Source: a virus. Taken from it: DNA of 56,296 bases. Location of the stretch: IMG/VR virus record IMGVR_UViG_3300045912_000306, positions 1 to 56,296 of that record; one strand, 5' to 3'. The stretch's first letter is position 1; each line of letters starts with the position of its first letter. Both the position numbers and the translations under genes were made by a program. Positions 33,217 through 41,031 of this stretch are shown piece after piece. The notes under the pieces were generated by a model. It searched no databases. It was not told the origin of the DNA and saw only the letters and a list, made by a program, of their open reading frames with translations.

Positions 33217-35112
33217 TTATTCCTCCCCTCCTTCCTCTTTGAAAATCTTTTCCCAATCCATGTAGTTAAAATCGTCTCCGTAGTTTGAAAATCTTTCGGC
33301 AACTTCCTTGCAAAGAGAGTAGAACTGATATACTAACTCATCGTCACTAACCTCTTTTAAGGGCAAAGCCAAACATTTTACAGACTCATATTCTCTTTTC
33401 GGCTTAGTATATTCTGATATTTGTCTAGCAACATCTTCTAACTTCCTTACGAATGACAATTTTTCATCAGAGGTAAAGCCAGCTTGTTCAAAAAGTAAAC
33501 CCAAAATTTGATAGTAAGTCATATTTAGATCTATTGGATCAGGTAGCTGAATTCCCCCTAAACTCTCCGGCAATTTCGTTACGGGCAAGCTAGCAGCTAT
33601 CTTTTTACATACTTTCATTGGCTTAAAAATAGACTCAAGAACATTTTTCTTTTTAATATAGATCTTTTTAATTTTTCCTCTGAATTCGATTTTTGAACTG
33701 TAAATCCTTTCATTATTGAGAATTGCAAAAATAGCCGTTGCAATTTCTAAAAACAAAATATTTTCCTCTCTAGCTCTCAACCCCAAACCCAAGCCACGAA
33801 AAGCACTTGTTAGCTTGTGTTCGACATTCTCAATTGGAGATTGATCGGTAAAACCTTTAGCAATTTCAAACAAAAGATCAATGAAGCGAACAGTCCCCCT
33901 ACCCCTGATGTTACTGTTACCCATCCAAATCACATTCCCCCGAACCTCTTTAAGGCCGTAAACATATACAACGTTGATAAAACCAGAAACCTGATCCAAA
34001 ATTTCCCTTGAGATTGCATTGAAAATTGCAAAATTTACATTTGTTTCAATTTCTGCGCAAGCAAAATCCCTGTAATTAGCCCTTACAAATTTCACGCTCG
34101 GTAGTTTGTATTTGCCACTAGCAACCAACTTACTGACTCCCTTTTTGTGAACCTCCAAAAGAATTTTTACAACTTTCATGACAAGTTTTTCAAATGTGTA
34201 AGCTCTCCAAAACTTGTTGGTGTCAAATTTAATATGCCAGCCTTTTTTAATTTCGATGGCAAAAAGGGGTCTTTCTCTTTTTACTTCCCGAATAAAATCT
34301 TCGATTGCTTTTTGATATCTTTCTTCCTCTTTTACTTTTGGCAATTCTCTTTGCTGAGCAAAAACAAATTTTAACTGCGGTCTGAGGAGCTCTCTTGATT
34401 GCCTCTCGAACGCATACCGAAAAGCGCTATCTTTGATGACTGGATTACACCTGTAATTATGATAAATGGTTGCATCGGCGATAGCGTGTGCTAAGTACAA
34501 AATATCCCTCGCCAATTTTTGGCAAGAAAGGAACGAGGGCAAAGTCCTATACTCGAACCCCCATCCTTGCAAGCGAACGTCACCCAACTTGCCATAGCCC
34601 CGAGAGACTTTTCTGAAAAATGCGTATTCGTCTTTTTCTAAAAACATAACAGGAAACCCTAGCAAATTGTCCAAATTCAATATCATTCTTTCAATCAATT
34701 CTCGGCCTCTAGGAGTGTTTTCCCTAAGTAAAGAGTGCCCGAAGTGTATGTGTCCCCCCAAAGAAAGTTTGTCGCTAGTAGCCATTAAATTGTACTTGAA
34801 GACATTGGGATACTTGTTTTTATTTCTTTCTAGTATTTCTCTAATGTTTTTGATGGCTTCCTCTGGGTCTGTTGCTGGCTTTGGTCTGATCTCTGCTGTT
34901 GCTGTGTAACCGTCAAAGCCAAAGTCGCAATCTTGAGACTGCGGGTAGACTTTTTCTCCCGAGTCATCGACTGGAGTAAAAACAGCGTCAGCCTCTAAAA
35001 ACGAATTGCTAATCGGAGAAAAGATGCCCAATTCTGGGTCTGATCCTATTGTGATTGGCTCTCTCTCTTCAACTTTTTGTGAAATGTTGTTTTCCTGTTG
35101 TGTATCTGGCAT
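33217..35112 (-). CDS. phage amidoligase (COOH-NH2 ligase)
   Basis: 631 aa. Motifs of the glutamine-synthetase-like amidoligase family: GSDPELGIF (about 23-31), CDFGFDGYTATAEIRPKP (about 62-79), LGGHIHFGHS (about 116-125) and WGFEYRTLPSF. It would ligate an amine to a carboxylate with ATP. Together with the amidotransferase it may amidate or cross-link peptides, cell-wall material or a small molecule; the substrate is not evident. Its own strong promoter and SD (AAGGAG) indicate high expression. Confidence 0.85.
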   Translation of the reverse strand: MPDTQQENNISQKVEEREPITIGSDPELGIFSPISNSFLEADAVFTPVDDSGEKVYPQSQDCDFGFDGYTATAEIRPKPATDPEEAIKNIREILERNKNKYPNVFKYNLMATSDKLSLGGHIHFGHSLLRENTPRGRELIERMILNLDNLLGFPVMFLEKDEYAFFRKVSRGYGKLGDVRLQGWGFEYRTLPSFLSCQKLARDILYLAHAIADATIYHNYRCNPVIKDSAFRYAFERQSRELLRPQLKFVFAQQRELPKVKEEERYQKAIEDFIREVKRERPLFAIEIKKGWHIKFDTNKFWRAYTFEKLVMKVVKILLEVHKKGVSKLVASGKYKLPSVKFVRANYRDFACAEIETNVNFAIFNAISREILDQVSGFINVVYVYGLKEVRGNVIWMGNSNIRGRGTVRFIDLLFEIAKGFTDQSPIENVEHKLTSAFRGLGLGLRAREENILFLEIATAIFAILNNERIYSSKIEFRGKIKKIYIKKKNVLESIFKPMKVCKKIAASLPVTKLPESLGGIQLPDPIDLNMTYYQILGLLFEQAGFTSDEKLSFVRKLEDVARQISEYTKPKREYESVKCLALPLKEVSDDELVYQFYSLCKEVAERFSNYGDDFNYMDWEKIFKEEGGEE

Positions 35113-35146
35113 AGGTTTTTTAAAATCTCCTTTCTAATTAATTATT

Positions 35147-35175
35147 AATTTAACAAATTATTTTAATTTTGTCAA
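35147..35175 (-). promoter_or_regulatory. GCCTATTGACA-type promoter for the amidoligase operon
   Basis: TTGACA (35175-35170), 17-nt spacer, TAAATT (35152-35147), with the upstream AAATTGCCTA box. Confidence 0.8.
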
Positions 35176-35196
35176 TAGGCAATTTAGGTTCAAATT

Positions 35197-35466
35197 TTAA
35201 TCCTCATCAAAAATAAAACCGCAATTTTGGCAAAAAATTTCCCAACTGTCTTCACCTGTGACAAGCGACTTGACTTCTCCACCGCAAAAACAAAAAGATT
35301 GGCAATTACTCTTTGATATTTTTTCGGCAAATTCTCTGTGCTCTTTGTCAACAAAACCAAAAAAAGCATGCCCACCGACAGTTTTCAAAAGATGTCTGTA
35401 TGGGTCTGAAAAAGTTTTTTGGCAAACACTACAAAAAAATTGTTCGGCATTTTTACTTTTTGGCAT
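35197..35466 (-). CDS. 89-aa Cys-rich zinc-finger protein
   Basis: ATG 35466 with SD AAAGGA (a longer frame would start inside the promoter). Two metal sites: CSVCQKTF...H..H, and CFCGG...CQNCGF. Probably a DNA- or RNA-binding regulator; no family assigned. Confidence 0.7.
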   Translation of the reverse strand: MPKSKNAEQFFCSVCQKTFSDPYRHLLKTVGGHAFFGFVDKEHREFAEKISKSNCQSFCFCGGEVKSLVTGEDSWEIFCQNCGFIFDED

Positions 35467-35491
35467 GTCTCTTTGTCCTTTCTTAGTTAGA

Positions 35492-35520
35492 ATAATAAAC
35501 CCTCTTTTTTTCCTTGTCAA
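35492..35520 (-). promoter_or_regulatory. GCCTATTGACA-type promoter for the zinc-finger gene
   Basis: TTGACA (35520-35515), 17-nt spacer, TATTAT (35497-35492); upstream AAATTGCCTA box. Confidence 0.85.
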
Positions 35521-35622
35521 TAGGCAATTTAAGCACAAATTATATATAAATAGTATATGTAAAAAAACGAAGAAAAGATTATTTGAGGAAAATTGTTTGA
35601 TTATTCTTTTTTTTGTCCTTTT

Positions 35623-35675
35623 TAAGCATTTGGCTCACCCGCCAAATAGTCTAAGCATTTGGCTCACCTGCCAAA
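35623..35675. repeat. two tandem 24-bp hairpin repeats
   Basis: Copies at 35623-35646 and 35652-35675 differ by one base. Each contains a TTTGGC/GCCAAA stem. They lie between the 73-aa gene and the zinc-finger promoter; possible regulator-binding sites or mRNA ends. Confidence 0.75.
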
Positions 35676-35684
35676 ATTATACCG

Positions 35685-35700
35685 TGACAGCACGATGTCA
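35685..35700. promoter_or_regulatory. palindromic site TGACA-N6-TGTCA, copy 2
   Basis: TGACAGCACGATGTCA, overlapping the stop codon of the 73-aa gene. Near match to the site at 30654 read on the other strand. Confidence 0.4.
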
Positions 35701-35919
35701 TTCTTGCTTTGTTATTTCAACAACAAGGGTATAATTTTTAAGAGAGGGGTCGTTTAAGTCTTTAATTTGGGGATATTCACTCTCTGGAATCTCCAATGTT
35801 AAACGAAAACCGCCACCCAAACTCTTGCCTAACGGCTTAAGCATTGGCTCATAAGCTATAAAGACATATTTATTTTCTTTTTTGGTTGTTTTTTTATTTC
35901 GCATCTTTGGAGTTGGCAT
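35698..35919 (-). CDS. 73-aa protein, unknown
   Basis: Basic N-terminus (MPTPKMRNKKTTKKENK) then a beta-rich body (GGGFRLTLEIPESEYP, YTLVVEITKQE). It overlaps the 45-aa gene upstream by 26 bases. No family recognised. Confidence 0.55.
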   Translation of the reverse strand: MPTPKMRNKKTTKKENKYVFIAYEPMLKPLGKSLGGGFRLTLEIPESEYPQIKDLNDPSLKNYTLVVEITKQE

Positions 35920-36031
35920 ATAACGCCCTCATATAACGCTTAGCCATAGATACACTTTTTGAGCTTCCTTTCTTAATAAGACGCCCGCCTTCTCTTTTGT
36001 AAACAACATTTCCTTTTCTTACATATGGCAT
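35894..36031 (-). CDS. 45-aa basic phage protein
   Basis: MPYVRKGNVVYKREGGRLIKK... ending YMRALYANSKDAK. This layout (basic N-terminus, VYK phrase, K-YxxALYAN end) recurs in short phage proteins of unknown function. It overlaps the next gene. Start by ATG; no clear SD. Confidence 0.6.
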   Translation of the reverse strand: MPYVRKGNVVYKREGGRLIKKGSSKSVSMAKRYMRALYANSKDAK

Positions 36032-36047
36032 AACAATTCACCGTCCT

Positions 36048-36236
36048 TCAATAATTTCCACCATAATTTGTTTTTTCTAATTTTCTTTCAACTGCTACCC
36101 TTGCGTGTTCAGCGGAACAAAATTTGCCTACAATAGGGCTTCTTAAAATCCACCCTCCTTTATCACGACGCATTCCACACAAATCACAAAATATTGTCTG
36201 ATTTATTCTATATCCAACAAGGTCTTGTTTTAACAT
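36048..36236 (-). CDS. 62-aa zinc-binding protein
   Basis: CDLCG near residue 17 and FCSAEHARVAV near residue 40 form a Cys-Cys/Cys-His site (FCS-type finger). Strong SD GGAGGTG. Unknown function. Confidence 0.65.
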   Translation of the reverse strand: MLKQDLVGYRINQTIFCDLCGMRRDKGGWILRSPIVGKFCSAEHARVAVERKLEKTNYGGNY

Positions 36237-36269
36237 TTTTTACACCTCCGCCAACTTAATTATAAAGCT

Positions 36270-36278
36270 ATTATAACA
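36270..36278 (-). promoter_or_regulatory. extended -10 promoter for the 62-aa gene
   Basis: TGTTATAAT (TGn plus perfect TATAAT). No good -35 box. A hairpin (36291-36314) lies just upstream. Confidence 0.5.
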
Positions 36279-36290
36279 AATAAATTGTGG

Positions 36291-36314
36291 GGGAGATACA
36301 GATATATATCTCCC
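36291..36314 (-). terminator. hairpin after the 56-aa membrane-protein gene
   Basis: Stem GGGAGATA/TATCTCCC (8 bp). Only weak T-richness follows on either strand, so termination is uncertain. Confidence 0.35.
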
Positions 36315-36321
36315 TGTCAAT

Positions 36322-36492
36322 TTATTTGTTTTTACCTTGAACTAGCAATATTCCAGCCCAAGTGCCAAAAACTACCCACATCAATCCTGCGATCATATAC
36401 CAGGGACTATCTCCGTACTCATTAGCGAAAGCCATTCCAAGAACAAAAGGAACCCAAGACAATAAAAGCAACGTTCCAACAGTTTTATTCAT
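36322..36492 (-). CDS. 56-aa two-helix membrane protein
   Basis: MNKTVGTLLLLSWVPFVLGM... then WYMIAGLMWVVFGTWAGILLV: two membrane helices with a short acidic loop (NEYGDSP). Its ATG overlaps the stop region of the 68-aa gene. Unknown role; possibly an early membrane or superinfection protein. Confidence 0.6.
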   Translation of the reverse strand: MNKTVGTLLLLSWVPFVLGMAFANEYGDSPWYMIAGLMWVVFGTWAGILLVQGKNK

Positions 36493-36691
36493 TAATTACC
36501 ACCCCCTGTCTTTTTTGAAAAAAATCATTTAGACTGACATTAAAAACATCTCTGACAACTTCTGTTTTGGCATCTAATATTTGCTCGATAACAAACTCAC
36601 GCAAGTCATCTATAGTTGTCCCGTTTGGTTTATTGTAAGAGGACATAATCTCACGCAGTTTTTTGTCTATCATATTAATTTTGTTTGTCAT
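36485..36691 (-). CDS. 68-aa helical protein, unknown
   Basis: MTNKINMIDKKLREIMSSY...; helical and charged. It follows a promoter with a 26-nt leader and SD-like AGAAGGGG. No family recognised. Confidence 0.6.
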   Translation of the reverse strand: MTNKINMIDKKLREIMSSYNKPNGTTIDDLREFVIEQILDAKTEVVRDVFNVSLNDFFQKRQGVVINE

Positions 36692-36717
36692 ATGTTTATG
36701 TTCCCCTTCTTTACTTT

Positions 36718-36745
36718 ATATTACCACATTTTACTTGCCTGTCAA
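36718..36745 (-). promoter_or_regulatory. GCCTATTGACA-type promoter, duplicated sequence
   Basis: TTGACA (36745-36740), 16-nt spacer, TAATAT (36723-36718), upstream AAATTGCCTA. About 38 bases here match the promoter at 47457-47484 with only a few differences, including the spacer. Confidence 0.8.
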
Positions 36746-37048
36746 TAGGCAATTTTGAAAGTATTCAGATTCTTTTTGTTTTAATATTTGTTTTGATAGA
36801 CAATCTTCAAGAAAGCAAGATACAGCCCAAACCAAATAATGCGGATTGGAAGAAGCATTGGTTTCATTGGAACAACACTCATCATAAATTACCAAAACAC
36901 AAGTCTTTTCTTTCCGAGCAAGCCTGAAAATTGCGTTCTGTGCCAACGAAAAAGCATTGGTAGCGTTTTTCCTAGACAGTTTTCTTTTACCTATTCCGAC
37001 TATCCACCCGCCACCTTCTTTTTGCGGAAGCTTAATCTTTATTCTCAT
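36731..37048 (-). CDS. 105-aa protein, unknown
   Basis: MRIKIKLPQKEGGGWIVGIG...; basic N-terminus, then a helix (NAFSLAQNAIFRLARK) and a Cys-containing C-terminal half. Its last codons overlap the downstream promoter. No family recognised. Confidence 0.55.
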   Translation of the reverse strand: MRIKIKLPQKEGGGWIVGIGKRKLSRKNATNAFSLAQNAIFRLARKEKTCVLVIYDECCSNETNASSNPHYLVWAVSCFLEDCLSKQILKQKESEYFQNCLLTGK

Positions 37049-37126
37049 ATTTTGCAGTCATCGTTTGTAATCAATTGAACGATTCCATATTGCTATTTGG
37101 TCAAAAAGATTAAAGTGGTAGGTTTT

Positions 37127-37849
37127 TCATAACATTGGTTCTTGAATTGTGTCTATTCTTTTTTGGGCTATCTTTATGTAATCGGAATTAATTTCTATAC
37201 CAATATAATTTCTATTAAGCAATTTGCAAGCAACTGCAGTTGTTCCACTACCAAGATATGGATCAAGCACAATTCCACCTTCCTTACAATGCCTTTCAAT
37301 AATTTTTTTTGTAATTGAAAGTGGTTTTTGGGTTGGATGATCTGTTCTTTCCTTTCCGCCAACAATGGGAGCGTAAAAAACATTTGTCATTTCTTTTTGC
37401 CCTTTAAAAATAAAATTTGAATTGTTTTTTGTATTCTTTTTCTTCAATGCCCAAAACAACAACTCCGTTGCTTGCCTATATCCAACCAATCTAAATTGAG
37501 GAAGCGGATTTGTTTTTACCCATATTAAAAGTTGTTTGGGATACATATTTTTTTCAAACCAATCACGATATTTTCCATACAGCTGTTCTGAAGTCCAAAC
37601 AATAATGCTTCCATTATCGTTTAAAACTCGTTTCGCTTCTTCTAAGAAAGGCTCTATTTGAAAATTATAATCCCATTCCCCAAAATCAAAATTGATATCT
37701 GCCCTCTTTCCGCTTCTATAATCACGAAAAATTTTGTTTTTTTGACTGATATTATATGGCGGATCAGTAAAAACTAAATCGACGCTTCCGTCAGGAATTT
37801 TTTTCATAACTTCTAAAGCATCTCCTTGATAGATTTTATTTAGTTCCAT
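37127..37849 (-). CDS. DNA methyltransferase (N6-adenine / N4-cytosine type)
   Basis: 240 aa. Motif IV is TDPPYN (about 30-35) and motif I is DPYLGSGTT (about 198-206), an order with IV first as in beta-class enzymes. HPTQKP and IGIEINSDYI complete the core. No separate target-recognition domain beyond the normal insert. It would protect phage DNA from host restriction. It overlaps the C5-methyltransferase gene by 14 bases, and no restriction nuclease is nearby. Confidence 0.92.
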   Translation of the reverse strand: MELNKIYQGDALEVMKKIPDGSVDLVFTDPPYNISQKNKIFRDYRSGKRADINFDFGEWDYNFQIEPFLEEAKRVLNDNGSIIVWTSEQLYGKYRDWFEKNMYPKQLLIWVKTNPLPQFRLVGYRQATELLFWALKKKNTKNNSNFIFKGQKEMTNVFYAPIVGGKERTDHPTQKPLSITKKIIERHCKEGGIVLDPYLGSGTTAVACKLLNRNYIGIEINSDYIKIAQKRIDTIQEPML

Positions 37850-38897
37850 AGTTAAAAAGATATTTTAATATATGAGCAACCACTTCAACATTGAAAGCGT
37901 TTCCTAGCATTTTGTATCTCTGTGTATTGCTTACACCTTCTGTAAAATTGTCTGGGAGTGATTGAAGTCTTTCACATTCTATGGGAGTTAGTTTTCTAAC
38001 TACATAGTCATTCATCACCATTGAGTCGGTTTGGACAGTTGTTAGTGCGTTTGCCTTATATCCGCCAATTTCTGGCTTCTTGCCTTCTCCACGATTGCGT
38101 AGTGCTACCGCATACAGACCAGTCTTTGCACCCCTACCGCCACCAAGAGCAGACAATGTGACTGACTTTCCTTCTGGTGAATAAACCCTATCTCCTTGAC
38201 AAAAGTTTCTTGAATAATTTTTTCCGTCTTTAGCCCAATCCTTATTCCTAATCCCACCAATAAAATTAAGTTCTTTTTTAATGTTAGATTGAGAGCCAAT
38301 TAAAACAACATTTTGCACAAAATACTTTTCCTCTACCTCTTCCTCTAAAATATCCCTTAAAAAAATCCCTCTATCTTCTGGCTGTGGTATTTCAACTTGG
38401 ACATATTTATCTCCAACTCTTGACCCCGCCCAAAACAGCCTTTTCCTATTCTGGGCTGATACAAGTGCCGCATTTATCATTACTGGTTCTACACCTAAGG
38501 TTTGCGAGATTATTTCTTTGTCTTTCTTTGGCATACTTGCCACGTTTTCTAATACAAAGAATTTGGGTTTTACCTCTTTTAAGATACGAACATATTCCCA
38601 AAACAAGGCACTTCTTTCTCCCTCTAATCCTTTGCGGTCTTTTTTTGCTATAGACAAGTCTTGGCAAGGTGAACCACCACAAATCAAATCAATCTTTGGA
38701 AAATTTGAACCCCTAAGTTGTTTAATATCTCCCACTTGGATTGTGTCTGGATAATTCTTTTGAGCTATCTGAATGGCGTATTTATCTATTTCGCTTGCGT
38801 AGTAGTTTTTAATTGGAACTCCCACCCTATCAAGTGCAACCCTCGCAGAAGAGATGCCATCAAATAAAGATAAAACATTGATTTTATTTATTTCCAT
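37836..38897 (-). CDS. DNA cytosine-5 methyltransferase
   Basis: 353 aa from the ATG at 38897 (MEINKINVLSLFDG); the longer open frame is a shadow of the peptidase gene. Motif I SLFDGISSARVAL, motif IV GGSPCQDLS (catalytic Cys), motif VI FVLENVASM and motifs IX-X (RLQSLPDNF, RYKMLGNAFNV) are all present, so the enzyme looks active. Likely restriction evasion, paired with the preceding N-methyltransferase. Confidence 0.93.
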   Translation of the reverse strand: MEINKINVLSLFDGISSARVALDRVGVPIKNYYASEIDKYAIQIAQKNYPDTIQVGDIKQLRGSNFPKIDLICGGSPCQDLSIAKKDRKGLEGERSALFWEYVRILKEVKPKFFVLENVASMPKKDKEIISQTLGVEPVMINAALVSAQNRKRLFWAGSRVGDKYVQVEIPQPEDRGIFLRDILEEEVEEKYFVQNVVLIGSQSNIKKELNFIGGIRNKDWAKDGKNYSRNFCQGDRVYSPEGKSVTLSALGGGRGAKTGLYAVALRNRGEGKKPEIGGYKANALTTVQTDSMVMNDYVVRKLTPIECERLQSLPDNFTEGVSNTQRYKMLGNAFNVEVVAHILKYLFNYGTK

Positions 38898-39261
38898 TTT
38901 TCTTAACATAATCTTCAACCTCTTTAACAATAATGCCCACAAAGTGAGCAAACAACTCGTCTCTGTTGTCGTCATCAATGTATGTAAAGATTTTATCAAC
39001 TGCGTGGACAGCCTCGTGAGCAAGAATAGACCAAAAATTTTTATTCTTCATCAAGACTATCACAGGATCGTCGCCTTTTATCCCATAAGTAACCCCTTTG
39101 ATATATTCCCAGTTATAATCAGAGATTGAGTCGTCATCAAAGTATTTTCTCAACCACTTTAGTTTCTTTTTCTGGTCTCCCCAAATAACATACACTGAGT
39201 ATTCGTTGTATAGAATTGGGATTTTTACAATATTTAATTTTTTATTCGTCAACTTTTTCAT
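38884..39261 (-). CDS. small zincin-type metallopeptidase
   Basis: 125 aa with HEAVHAVD (HExxH, about residues 79-86) followed about 20 residues later by ELFAHFVGII, a likely third ligand. The layout resembles the small metallopeptidase-like proteins common in phages. It overlaps the methyltransferase start by 14 bases. Substrate unknown. Confidence 0.7.
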   Translation of the reverse strand: MKKLTNKKLNIVKIPILYNEYSVYVIWGDQKKKLKWLRKYFDDDSISDYNWEYIKGVTYGIKGDDPVIVLMKNKNFWSILAHEAVHAVDKIFTYIDDDNRDELFAHFVGIIVKEVEDYVKKNGNK

Positions 39262-39487
39262 AAGTCATTTCAAAAATGTCGGGTTTGACTGGATAAAACT
39301 CTCCCTTTACCCCTTTAACAATCCAATCTCCCTTTCTAGCATAATGATTACCTTCTAATGTTTTGATTACCAAACAATTATTTTTTGTTTCAATGTGCAT
39401 TTTTCCCATAAAATTACATATTTCCAACAGATTTTCTCCCGTCCATTGTATTGCTTCTATTTCTACTGGTTTTTTTCTAAATCTCAT
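39242..39487 (-). CDS. conserved phage protein (KxVxxEAxQW type)
   Basis: 81 aa: RKKPVEIEAIQWTGENL at the start, GDWIVKGVKGEFYPVKPDIF near the end. This is a widespread small phage family of unknown function. It overlaps the peptidase gene by 20 bases. Confidence 0.75.
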   Translation of the reverse strand: MRFRKKPVEIEAIQWTGENLLEICNFMGKMHIETKNNCLVIKTLEGNHYARKGDWIVKGVKGEFYPVKPDIFEMTYEKVDE

Positions 39488-39493
39488 AATTAT

Positions 39494-39709
39494 TTATTTC
39501 CACATTTCAATCCAACCCGCTTCCATAATTAATCTTCCAATTTCTCTTACTACTTCGGGCTTTGAGTTCTTGAAAAGGAACCTATCGTGTCCATCTTTAG
39601 TTAACAAAGTAATTCCTTTCTCGCTTACTTTGGCGATGATTTTTAGTTTTTGATTTGAAATTTCGTATTGGGTATAAAGTTTTTTGATTTTCATTAATGA
39701 TTTTTTCAT
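39494..39709 (-). CDS. 71-aa protein, unknown
   Basis: Basic N-terminus, beta-rich middle (KLKIIAKVSEKGITLLTKDG), helical end. An internal ATG at 39694 (MKIKKLYTQYEI) is an alternative start. It overlaps the 91-aa gene by 4 bases. Confidence 0.55.
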   Translation of the reverse strand: MKKSLMKIKKLYTQYEISNQKLKIIAKVSEKGITLLTKDGHDRFLFKNSKPEVVREIGRLIMEAGWIEMWK

Positions 39710-39981
39710 AAGATTTTAGCAATTTCATTAACCAACTCAATGAACTTTTTCAATGTAATTTTCTCAATTATCTTTTTATTCATTAACTTTTGGACAATTT
39801 TGAATGCTTGCTCAATCTTACTGTCTTCTTTTACCCAATAAGTGTAATAAGTTGTTGGGTACCAACGCTCAACATACGGATAACACCAATTCCAGCCCGA
39901 ATAAGTTGTTGAGTCCAACTTATAATCAGTTAAAAATTTACCATTACTATATGATAAAGTTGTATTTTCGTTAAGTTCCAT
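39706..39981 (-). CDS. 91-aa Trp/Tyr-rich protein, unknown
   Basis: ATG 39981, SD AAAGGAGGTG 5 nt upstream. The middle is unusually aromatic (YSGWNWCYPYVERWYPTTYY), followed by a helix. A structured leader lies immediately upstream (40028-40171). No family recognised. Confidence 0.65.
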   Translation of the reverse strand: MELNENTTLSYSNGKFLTDYKLDSTTYSGWNWCYPYVERWYPTTYYTYWVKEDSKIEQAFKIVQKLMNKKIIEKITLKKFIELVNEIAKIL

Positions 39982-40027
39982 TATTATCACCTCCTTTGTT
40001 TTTTAACTTTCTCCATTAAGGCGTTCT

Positions 40028-40171
40028 GGGGCAGAGCTGTATCGAGAGCAGTTGCGTCCATCTTACTCGATATGACCGCTTGGCGTTAGCCAAGCTTTCA
40101 GATGCCCCAATTTTAATGTCGTTGGTCACGCCACCGAACCAACCAAGAGAGGCTACCGCAACCTACCTCTC
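40028..40171 (-). promoter_or_regulatory. multi-branched RNA leader before the 91-aa gene
   Basis: Outer stem GGGGCA/TGCCCC (40108-40103/40033-40028) closes a three-way junction with arms GCTTGGC/GCCAAGC (40095-40078) and TATCGAG/CTCGATA (40072-40040). A further stem GAGAGG/CCTCTC (40171-40147) precedes it. A three-way junction followed by SD and ATG is a riboswitch-like layout; I recognise no known class. Confidence 0.6.
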
Positions 40172-40232
40172 ACGCCTCAATCTGCAAGAACTTACAAACT
40201 GAAGCGTAGGGTGTAGATTTTTTGATTTTCAT
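40170..40232 (-). CDS. possible 20-codon leader peptide
   Basis: MKIKKSTPYASVCKF...; its ATG overlaps the stop of the 63-aa gene (ATGA) and it ends where the structured leader begins. It could be a leader peptide that senses translation, but it is short enough to be chance. Confidence 0.3.
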   Translation of the reverse strand: MKIKKSTPYASVCKFLQIEA

Positions 40233-40420
40233 AAATTCCTTAATACCTTATCTGCAATTTCAAATGCATCTTTCATATTTTTGTATCTAATACAGCCCAT
40301 ACACTTTCCACACAACAATTTTCCAAAATCACAAAAGTTTTCTTGCCTAACAACACGGCGGACATCTTTAATCGCAACTGCCAAACAAATAATTTCTTTA
40401 TCAGTTAATTTCATTTTCAT
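40229..40420 (-). CDS. CGKCxGC-motif zinc protein A
   Basis: 63 aa; F-C-x8-CGKCMGCIRYKN-K-A, then a short amphipathic helix. The four Cys residues probably bind zinc. Paralogue of the next gene (40430-40648). Function unknown. Confidence 0.65.
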   Translation of the reverse strand: MKMKLTDKEIICLAVAIKDVRRVVRQENFCDFGKLLCGKCMGCIRYKNMKDAFEIADKVLRNL

Positions 40421-40429
40421 CTTTTTTTA

Positions 40430-40648
40430 TTATATTCCAAAAAGTTTTTTCATTCTTTTGGGTAATAACTTTTTGGTGATTTTATATGCTTTTTTCAAAT
40501 TTTTATATTTAAGACAACCCTCGCATTTTCCACATCTTTCCATTCCCTTTTCACAAAAATCTTCTTGGTCAATGTAAAGGTAAATATCCACTATAGCCAA
40601 CAATGGGTAAATTATTTCTGTATCTAGTATTGTTTTTTTTGTTTTCAT
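40430..40648 (-). CDS. CGKCxGC-motif zinc protein B
   Basis: 72 aa; DFCEKGMERCGKCEGCLKYKN...KA matches the neighbouring 63-aa protein at the Cys frame and the YKN-K-A helix, so the pair is a tandem duplication. Its N-terminus starts with MKTKK, like several neighbours. Confidence 0.65.
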   Translation of the reverse strand: MKTKKTILDTEIIYPLLAIVDIYLYIDQEDFCEKGMERCGKCEGCLKYKNLKKAYKITKKLLPKRMKKLFGI

Positions 40649-40830
40649 TTTTGATTAAGTTTGTCTATAATTTCATTTATTTTTCGTCTTAACATTTCTA
40701 GTTTTTCAGAATCTCTCCAAGCATCTCTAAATAAACCACCTTCTTCAACCGTGAGCCAAACAGGAGTAGTCCAACCTGTTGCGTTGGTTGATTTGTTTAT
40801 TTTTTCTATTTTTCTATTTTTTGTTTTCAT
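40645..40830 (-). CDS. 61-aa protein, unknown (MKTKN-start family)
   Basis: MKTKNRKIEKI then unrelated sequence (ATGWTTPVWLTVEEGGLF). Its first 33 bases are identical to those of the 113-aa gene at 42098. It overlaps the 53-aa gene by ATGA. Confidence 0.55.
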   Translation of the reverse strand: MKTKNRKIEKINKSTNATGWTTPVWLTVEEGGLFRDAWRDSEKLEMLRRKINEIIDKLNQK

Positions 40831-40988
40831 TTTTGATTAAGCCCTTCAGATAAAGTTACACCAAAAATTTTCATCATTTGCAAGGCTGTAAATCTTCCTC
40901 CAATTTTAATTATTACCTTTGCCAAAATAAAAAGCAAATATATAAGTGGAAATGCCAATATGTCTCTAAATTCTATTTTTGTTTTCAT
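40827..40988 (-). CDS. 53-aa single-helix membrane protein
   Basis: MKTKIEFRDILAFPLIYLLF...; one membrane helix (about 10-28), then a basic tail. It overlaps the next gene by ATGA. The leader upstream repeats part of the segment at 42096-42138. Function unknown. Confidence 0.6.
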   Translation of the reverse strand: MKTKIEFRDILAFPLIYLLFILAKVIIKIGGRFTALQMMKIFGVTLSEGLNQK

Positions 40989-41028
40989 TTTTCTTTTAAT
41001 ATAAACAAACTATATGGTTTTGTTTCTT
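40986..41028. repeat. 43-bp segment duplicated upstream of two MKTK genes, copy 1
   Basis: Matches 42096-42138 with a few differences. In copy 2 the segment includes the end and TAG of the 130-aa gene; copy 1 is non-coding upstream of the 53-aa gene. This suggests that a gene start plus its upstream flank was duplicated. Confidence 0.7.
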
Positions 41029-41031
41029 TTT

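Noticed and set aside
38898-39023. Longer N-terminus of the cytosine methyltransferase
   Set aside because: The extra 42 codons are in the antiphase of the peptidase gene; the conserved motif I begins right after the later ATG.
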